From the NCBI RefSeq assembly GCF_000384235.1, contig NZ_KB913033.1, positions 1,185,164 through 1,249,163 of the forward strand: a DNA stretch of 64,000 nt. Direction: 5' to 3'. Below are positions 60,295-64,000 of this stretch, piece by piece (the first letter of the stretch is position 1; each line of letters opens with the position of its first letter). A model generated the notes under the pieces. It ran no database searches, was not told the origin of the DNA, and was given only the letters and a program-made list of their open reading frames with translations. Position numbers and translations under genes: made by a program. The stretch comes from Hydrogenovibrio halophilus DSM 15072. Its GTDB lineage: Bacteria > Pseudomonadota > Gammaproteobacteria > Thiomicrospirales > Thiomicrospiraceae.

Positions 60295-62295
60295 ATGGAT
60301 TTTAATATGAGAAGCGCTTCGCCCTCAAGCTTTTACGGCTTGATCGCATTGCTGGTTTTGGCCGTCTGTTATCTGGTGGTCTTGTTTCCGTTGAACTTTT
60401 TTGCGGGAACGTCGAGTTTCTGGCAGGCACAGGATCAGGATATCACTCAGTATATTGCAGGGTTTAATGCCTTTTTTCATGAGCCTTGGCAGTTTCCGAT
60501 CCTCTCTATTGAGTCCATTAATACCCCGGATGGCACCAGTGTGACGTTTGTGGATGCGATTCCTCTTTATTCAGTGTTGTTGAAGCTGTTTGTGCCGAGT
60601 TCTTTTTATCCATTCAACCCTTTTGGTATCTGGGTCGGTCTGTCTTATCTGTTTTCTGTGGTCGGCGCTTGGGTGTTGTATCGACAAGCTGATTTGAAAG
60701 GTTGGATACCGCTTTTTGCTTTGGGGGTGTTTGTTCTGGTTTTTCCAGCTCTTGGGGCCAGGCTGGGTCATATTTCTCTGATGTCTCACTGGCTGATTCT
60801 GTTTGCGATCGCACTGTACCTGATGTCTGCCAAAAACCGTCATGCTTTTTGGATGTGGACGCTGCTTCTTTTCGTCGCTTTTTATATCAATGTTTACATT
60901 TTTACAATGGTGTTGGCCATTTATGTTGCAACCATTGTGACCCGGTTGACTCAATCGGGTTGTTTTAAAGAATGTCTGTGGCAGCTTTTTGTGCCTATAG
61001 CGATCATTTTCAGCAGTCTCTGGCTGACTTTGTTGCCTTTGTCCGATGGTGCGGTCAGTAAGGATTTTGGGTGGGGGTATTATTCGATGAACATACTGGC
61101 CCCTATTTATGGTGGGGATTTCATTCGAATCCAAAATGCTGAAATGCCGGGTCAGTATGAAGGATTTAACTATCTGGGCATTGGTGTAATACTGTTATTG
61201 ATTTATGGTTTTTATCTGCAAAGAAAGTATGATCCGGAATGGGTTCGCCGTCATCGCTGGGTTATTTTGTTGTTTGGGTTGTTTGCTTTGTATGCGTTGT
61301 CGGATAAGGTATATTTAGGTACCGTTCATCTTTTTGATATTAATTATCCGGGTGTTCTGGAGCCATTGTTTGAGCAGTTTCGGGCTTCGGGGAGGTTTTT
61401 CTGGCCTGTCGGGTATGGGTTGACGGTTTTTGCTGTCGTGATGGTGGCCAGGCATCATCCGGGTCCTGCTCATTGGCTTATCCTGGGAGCCGTGGCCATA
61501 CAGCTGGCGGACTTGAATCAGCGTCAGAAATTTCTTAAATCGGTTGCTGAAAGAGAATCTGAACAAAAAATACCTGAGCAAACGTTAAACAACGAATTAA
61601 ATGGCATTCAAAATGTTTATTTCTATCCCAAGTTTCGTTGTTCCGGTCAGGTGGCTTTGCATGACACGGTGCTGCCAGTCATGTTGTGGGCAGCAACGCA
61701 TGAGAAAACCCTGAATACAGGATATGTTGCACGCTTCAAACCGAATTGTCGAGATAAAGGGCATGAAATTAAAGCGGCGAGAAGTCAGTCCGCGTTTTTG
61801 TTTGTTAAGCAGGTTTATCCGGATGCCGATTGGTTGAGGTTGTTTTTTCCACCTGAGAAATCCGTTCGTTGTCGTGACACTGAGTCTCTGTGGATATGCA
61901 CTGAAAAAGAGTCCGCCGGTAAACAAACGGTGAGACTGCCGGTTAATGATGAAACCTTTTCTACCATCAAAGGGGTTTTTGACAAAGGGGGGCTGAAAAC
62001 GACCCAAACGTCTGAAACGCTTATGTATGGCCCTTACTACCCAATGGTCGCCGGGGATTATAAAATTGAATTGCTGGGACAGGCGTCGTCGGTGGAGGGT
62101 GCTGTTTTAGAGTTGGTTAGTCAGGGAGGGCAGAAAGTTCATGCAACCACGTCACTTTACACTGCCTCGGATCAGACTCTTGCCAAAATGTACGTTTCTT
62201 TGGAAGAAGATATTTCAGCCGCAGAATTGCGGGTGCAGGTGGATCGCTCATCTGAATTAAACATCCATTCAGTCATTTTGACACGATTAAAATAG
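60295..62295 (+). CDS. GT-C-type membrane glycosyltransferase, DUF6311-like
   Basis: This 666-residue integral membrane protein has about eleven helices in residues 15-430, then a soluble periplasmic domain of about 220 residues. The first periplasmic loop (QAQDQDITQYIAGFNAFFHEPW, TPDGTSVTFVDAIPLYSVLL) resembles DUF6311, a GT-C-like family. It is followed by GtrB-like and GtrA-like genes, so it probably plays the GtrC part, moving sugar from undecaprenyl phosphate to the polysaccharide in the periplasm. The start at 60295 has a Met alternative four codons later. The assignment is by topology and neighbours. Confidence 0.72.
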   Translation: MDFNMRSASPSSFYGLIALLVLAVCYLVVLFPLNFFAGTSSFWQAQDQDITQYIAGFNAFFHEPWQFPILSIESINTPDGTSVTFVDAIPLYSVLLKLFVPSSFYPFNPFGIWVGLSYLFSVVGAWVLYRQADLKGWIPLFALGVFVLVFPALGARLGHISLMSHWLILFAIALYLMSAKNRHAFWMWTLLLFVAFYINVYIFTMVLAIYVATIVTRLTQSGCFKECLWQLFVPIAIIFSSLWLTLLPLSDGAVSKDFGWGYYSMNILAPIYGGDFIRIQNAEMPGQYEGFNYLGIGVILLLIYGFYLQRKYDPEWVRRHRWVILLFGLFALYALSDKVYLGTVHLFDINYPGVLEPLFEQFRASGRFFWPVGYGLTVFAVVMVARHHPGPAHWLILGAVAIQLADLNQRQKFLKSVAERESEQKIPEQTLNNELNGIQNVYFYPKFRCSGQVALHDTVLPVMLWAATHEKTLNTGYVARFKPNCRDKGHEIKAARSQSAFLFVKQVYPDADWLRLFFPPEKSVRCRDTESLWICTEKESAGKQTVRLPVNDETFSTIKGVFDKGGLKTTQTSETLMYGPYYPMVAGDYKIELLGQASSVEGAVLELVSQGGQKVHATTSLYTASDQTLAKMYVSLEEDISAAELRVQVDRSSELNIHSVILTRLK

Positions 62296-62303
62296 TTGGA
62301 ATT

Positions 62304-63278
62304 ATGGAAAATCATGAACGCTTTCTTTTGATACAGCTGGTTGTGCCTTGCTTTAATGAGGAGGCGAATATCATTCCGTTTTTTGAGGAACTGGATAAGG
62401 CCGACCTGGCACAAGCGGAATCCGATCTCAGGTTTGAGGTGATTGCGGTTAATGATGGATCTAAGGATCAAACATTAAAAACATTGCTTGAGATCCAGAA
62501 AGAGCGGGATGATCTGACCGTCATAGACTTGTCTCGTAATTTTGGAAAAGAATCCGCTTTGACTGCGGGACTGTCTGAGGCTGGTGGCGATGCCGTGATT
62601 CCTATTGATGCAGATGGTCAGCATCCTTTTGCAACCATATCCGAGATGGTTGCACTGTGGCGGCAAGGGTATGATGTGGTTTTGGCGAAACGCAATACCC
62701 GTGATACGGATACCAGGCTGCAAAAATGGACGGCCAGGCTTTTTTACAAAGCTCATAATCAGTTGAGTGATATCAATATCCCGGCTGATGTGGGGGATTT
62801 TCGTCTTATGGATAAAAAAGTGGTGCGTGTGCTCAACCAGTTGCCTGAGAATCGTCGCTTTATGAAGGGGTTGTTTGCCTGGGTCGGGTTTCGGACAGCG
62901 ACGGTGATTTATGATGTCCAGCCAAGAAGCTACGGCCAGACACGTTTTAATACCTGGAAACTGTGGAATCTGGCATTGGAAGGTATCACAAGCTTTAGTA
63001 TTTCTCCCTTGAAAATATGGACTTATGTTGGTGTTGTTGTTGCGTTTCTGTCGTTTTTATATGCCAGTTATCTTGTTGCGACCACGTTGATTTATGGAAC
63101 CGATTTGCCTGGCTACCCTTCTATTATGGTCGCTGTCCTTTTTATGGGTGGCATTCAATTGATCAGTATTGGTATTATCGGTGAATATTTGGGCCGCGTC
63201 TATATAGAGTCTAAAAATCGGCCCTCTTACATTATTGCGGATATTTATAAACCTGAAAGTAAGACCGATTCATTTTGA
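62304..63278 (+). CDS. GtrB-like bactoprenol glycosyltransferase (GT2)
   Basis: This 324-residue enzyme has a DPM1/GtrB-type GT2 domain (about 8-230): VVPCFNEEANI, AVNDGSKDQT, IDLSRNFGKESAL and PIDADGQHPF with the DxD-like metal site. Two C-terminal helices (about 235-305) end in GIIGEYLGRVYIESKNRP. It attaches glucose (or a similar sugar) to undecaprenyl phosphate. It starts 8 bp after the GT-C gene and overlaps gtrA by 4 bp. Confidence 0.93.
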   Translation: MENHERFLLIQLVVPCFNEEANIIPFFEELDKADLAQAESDLRFEVIAVNDGSKDQTLKTLLEIQKERDDLTVIDLSRNFGKESALTAGLSEAGGDAVIPIDADGQHPFATISEMVALWRQGYDVVLAKRNTRDTDTRLQKWTARLFYKAHNQLSDINIPADVGDFRLMDKKVVRVLNQLPENRRFMKGLFAWVGFRTATVIYDVQPRSYGQTRFNTWKLWNLALEGITSFSISPLKIWTYVGVVVAFLSFLYASYLVATTLIYGTDLPGYPSIMVAVLFMGGIQLISIGIIGEYLGRVYIESKNRPSYIIADIYKPESKTDSF

Positions 63279-63646
63279 AAACCCATCAACAGGCAATGCG
63301 TTTTGGTGTAATCGGTGTTTTTAATACCGCTGTTCACTCTCTAGTCGTGGTCGGGGGTATTGAAACGTTCTATTTGAATCCTGTATTCGCAAATATATTA
63401 GGCTTTTTTGTTGCGAATACAGGCTCTTTCTTTCTGAATTGTCGCTACACGTTTGATCACACCCCGAGTGTTAAGAGTTATCAACGGTTTTTGAGCGCTT
63501 CAAGTTTGTCACTTGCTCTTACGATTGCGCTTTCCGGTTTGGCAGAGTGGATGGGATGGCATTATTTGGTTGGTTTGTTGTTGGTCATTATTTTTGGTCC
63601 TGTATTGAGCTTTTTCATTCATAAGGCATGGTCATTTCGATTGTGA
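63275..63646 (+). CDS. GtrA-like flippase
   Basis: This 123-residue protein has four membrane helices of the GtrA family: MRFGVIGVFNTAVHSLVVVGG, then NILGFFVANTGSFFLNCRYTF, and two more. It is thought to flip undecaprenyl-phosphate-linked sugar to the periplasm. It overlaps gtrB by ATGA-like coupling at 63275-63278. The order here is C, B, A rather than the phage order A, B, C. Confidence 0.9.
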   Translation: MKTHQQAMRFGVIGVFNTAVHSLVVVGGIETFYLNPVFANILGFFVANTGSFFLNCRYTFDHTPSVKSYQRFLSASSLSLALTIALSGLAEWMGWHYLVGLLLVIIFGPVLSFFIHKAWSFRL

Positions 63647-63794
63647 CCCTAAGCGTTTGGTGCGTTTGATTTTGCTTAGAAGCGCCTGTTGAGGTTTGAG
63701 GTGTGAAATTGGCTTCAGGGTGTTGAATATTAACAAAAGATCGTTATATAAAAATTGAGCTTGATTGGTATGAGAACTGTCAAAGAGGTGCAAG

Positions 63795-64000
63795 ATGGCT
63801 CGATTTTTAACCACTTTTGATCCATTCAGGGAAATTCGTGATATGCAGTCGCGTTTGCAGCAGGCGTTTCCGGCTCAGGCGGACGCTGGGGAGTCTAGTG
63901 TGGCCGGGTTTGTGCCCACGGTGAACACGCGCGAAGGCGATTACGCCTATCACATTGAGGCGGATTTGCCCGTTGTGAAAAAGGAAGACATACAGGTGGA
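63795..64000 (+). CDS. Hsp20-family small heat-shock protein, N-terminal part
   Basis: The frame starts at ATG 63795 with a GAGGTG RBS and runs off the right edge after 68 codons. MARFLTTFDPFREIRDMQSRL and then FVPTVNTREGDYAYHIEADLPVVKKEDIQV are the typical start and first alpha-crystallin strands of bacterial Hsp20. The 148-bp gap from gtrA is long enough for its own, possibly heat-shock, promoter; no clear sigma-32 site was recognised. Confidence 0.85.
   Translation, partial: MARFLTTFDPFREIRDMQSRLQQAFPAQADAGESSVAGFVPTVNTREGDYAYHIEADLPVVKKEDIQV

Overview
The window comes from a gammaproteobacterium. This is inferred from Zur, SpoT with RpoZ, RpoH, Kdo/LPS genes, LuxS plus Pfs, and a gmk-rpoZ-spoT backbone. 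Genes for Kdo8N (8-amino-Kdo), an S-layer/RTX-like surface protein and type I secretion suggest an aquatic or marine lineage. Genus cannot be fixed from sequence alone. No rRNA, tRNA or CRISPR array was seen.

Layout. 1-3.2 kb (minus): a Zur-headed operon with a DUF2796 periplasmic protein, a MacB/LolD-type ABC pair and the start of a DUF3299 gene, resembling the Vibrio ZrgABCDE zinc system. 3.5-3.9 kb: ridA. 4.0-7.9 kb (plus): a TroABCD-like Zn/Mn ABC importer whose first permease carries a whole DtxR-like regulator at its C-terminus. 7.9-15.5 kb (minus): gmk, kdnA, kdnB, kdsB, waaA, rpoZ, spoT, meaning a Kdo8N/LPS-core cluster placed inside the usual gmk-rpoZ-spoT unit. 15.6-18.2 kb (plus): aroK, aroB, a hexose-6-P mutarotase. 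18.2-19.8 kb (minus): rpoH and an orphan FliS-like gene. 20-21.5 kb: GGDEF with a degenerate EAL. 21.5-23.9 kb (minus): mtnN, luxS, a Bax-type glucosaminidase. 23.9-29.9 kb: a complete type I secretion system (TolC, PrtD-type ABC, HlyD-type adaptor) beside a divergent trypsin-like/Calx-beta protease. 30.3-31.5 kb: DUF6447 and SapC.

31.5-41.2 kb is an accessory island: REP-associated tyrosine transposase copies and fragments, an integrase fragment, an Abi_2 (AbiF/AbiD) protein preceded by its own promoter and a structured RNA, an Rpn-type nuclease with a duplicated tail, four unrecognised genes and an intact IS3-family element. 41.4-44.4 kb: a 993-residue acidic DUF4214/RTX-like surface protein, the likely second cargo of the secretion system.

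44.7-58.8 kb (minus) is one tight polysaccharide operon: manB, manC, a GT4, wzm, wzt, a methyltransferase with coiled coil, a triple glycosyltransferase, gmd, rmd and an acyltransferase. Together these predict an ABC-exported D-rhamnose polymer like the Pseudomonas common antigen. 58.9-63.6 kb (plus): a WcaJ-type initiating transferase and a GtrABC-like glucosylation trio. The window ends inside an Hsp20 gene.

Two repeat systems stand out. The perfect palindrome ACCAGGCCTGGT occurs 12 times, in genes and between them, far above chance. An 82-bp foldback repeat occurs five times, three of them in tandem with an exact 107-bp period, and half of it recurs at the end of the REP-type transposase units.
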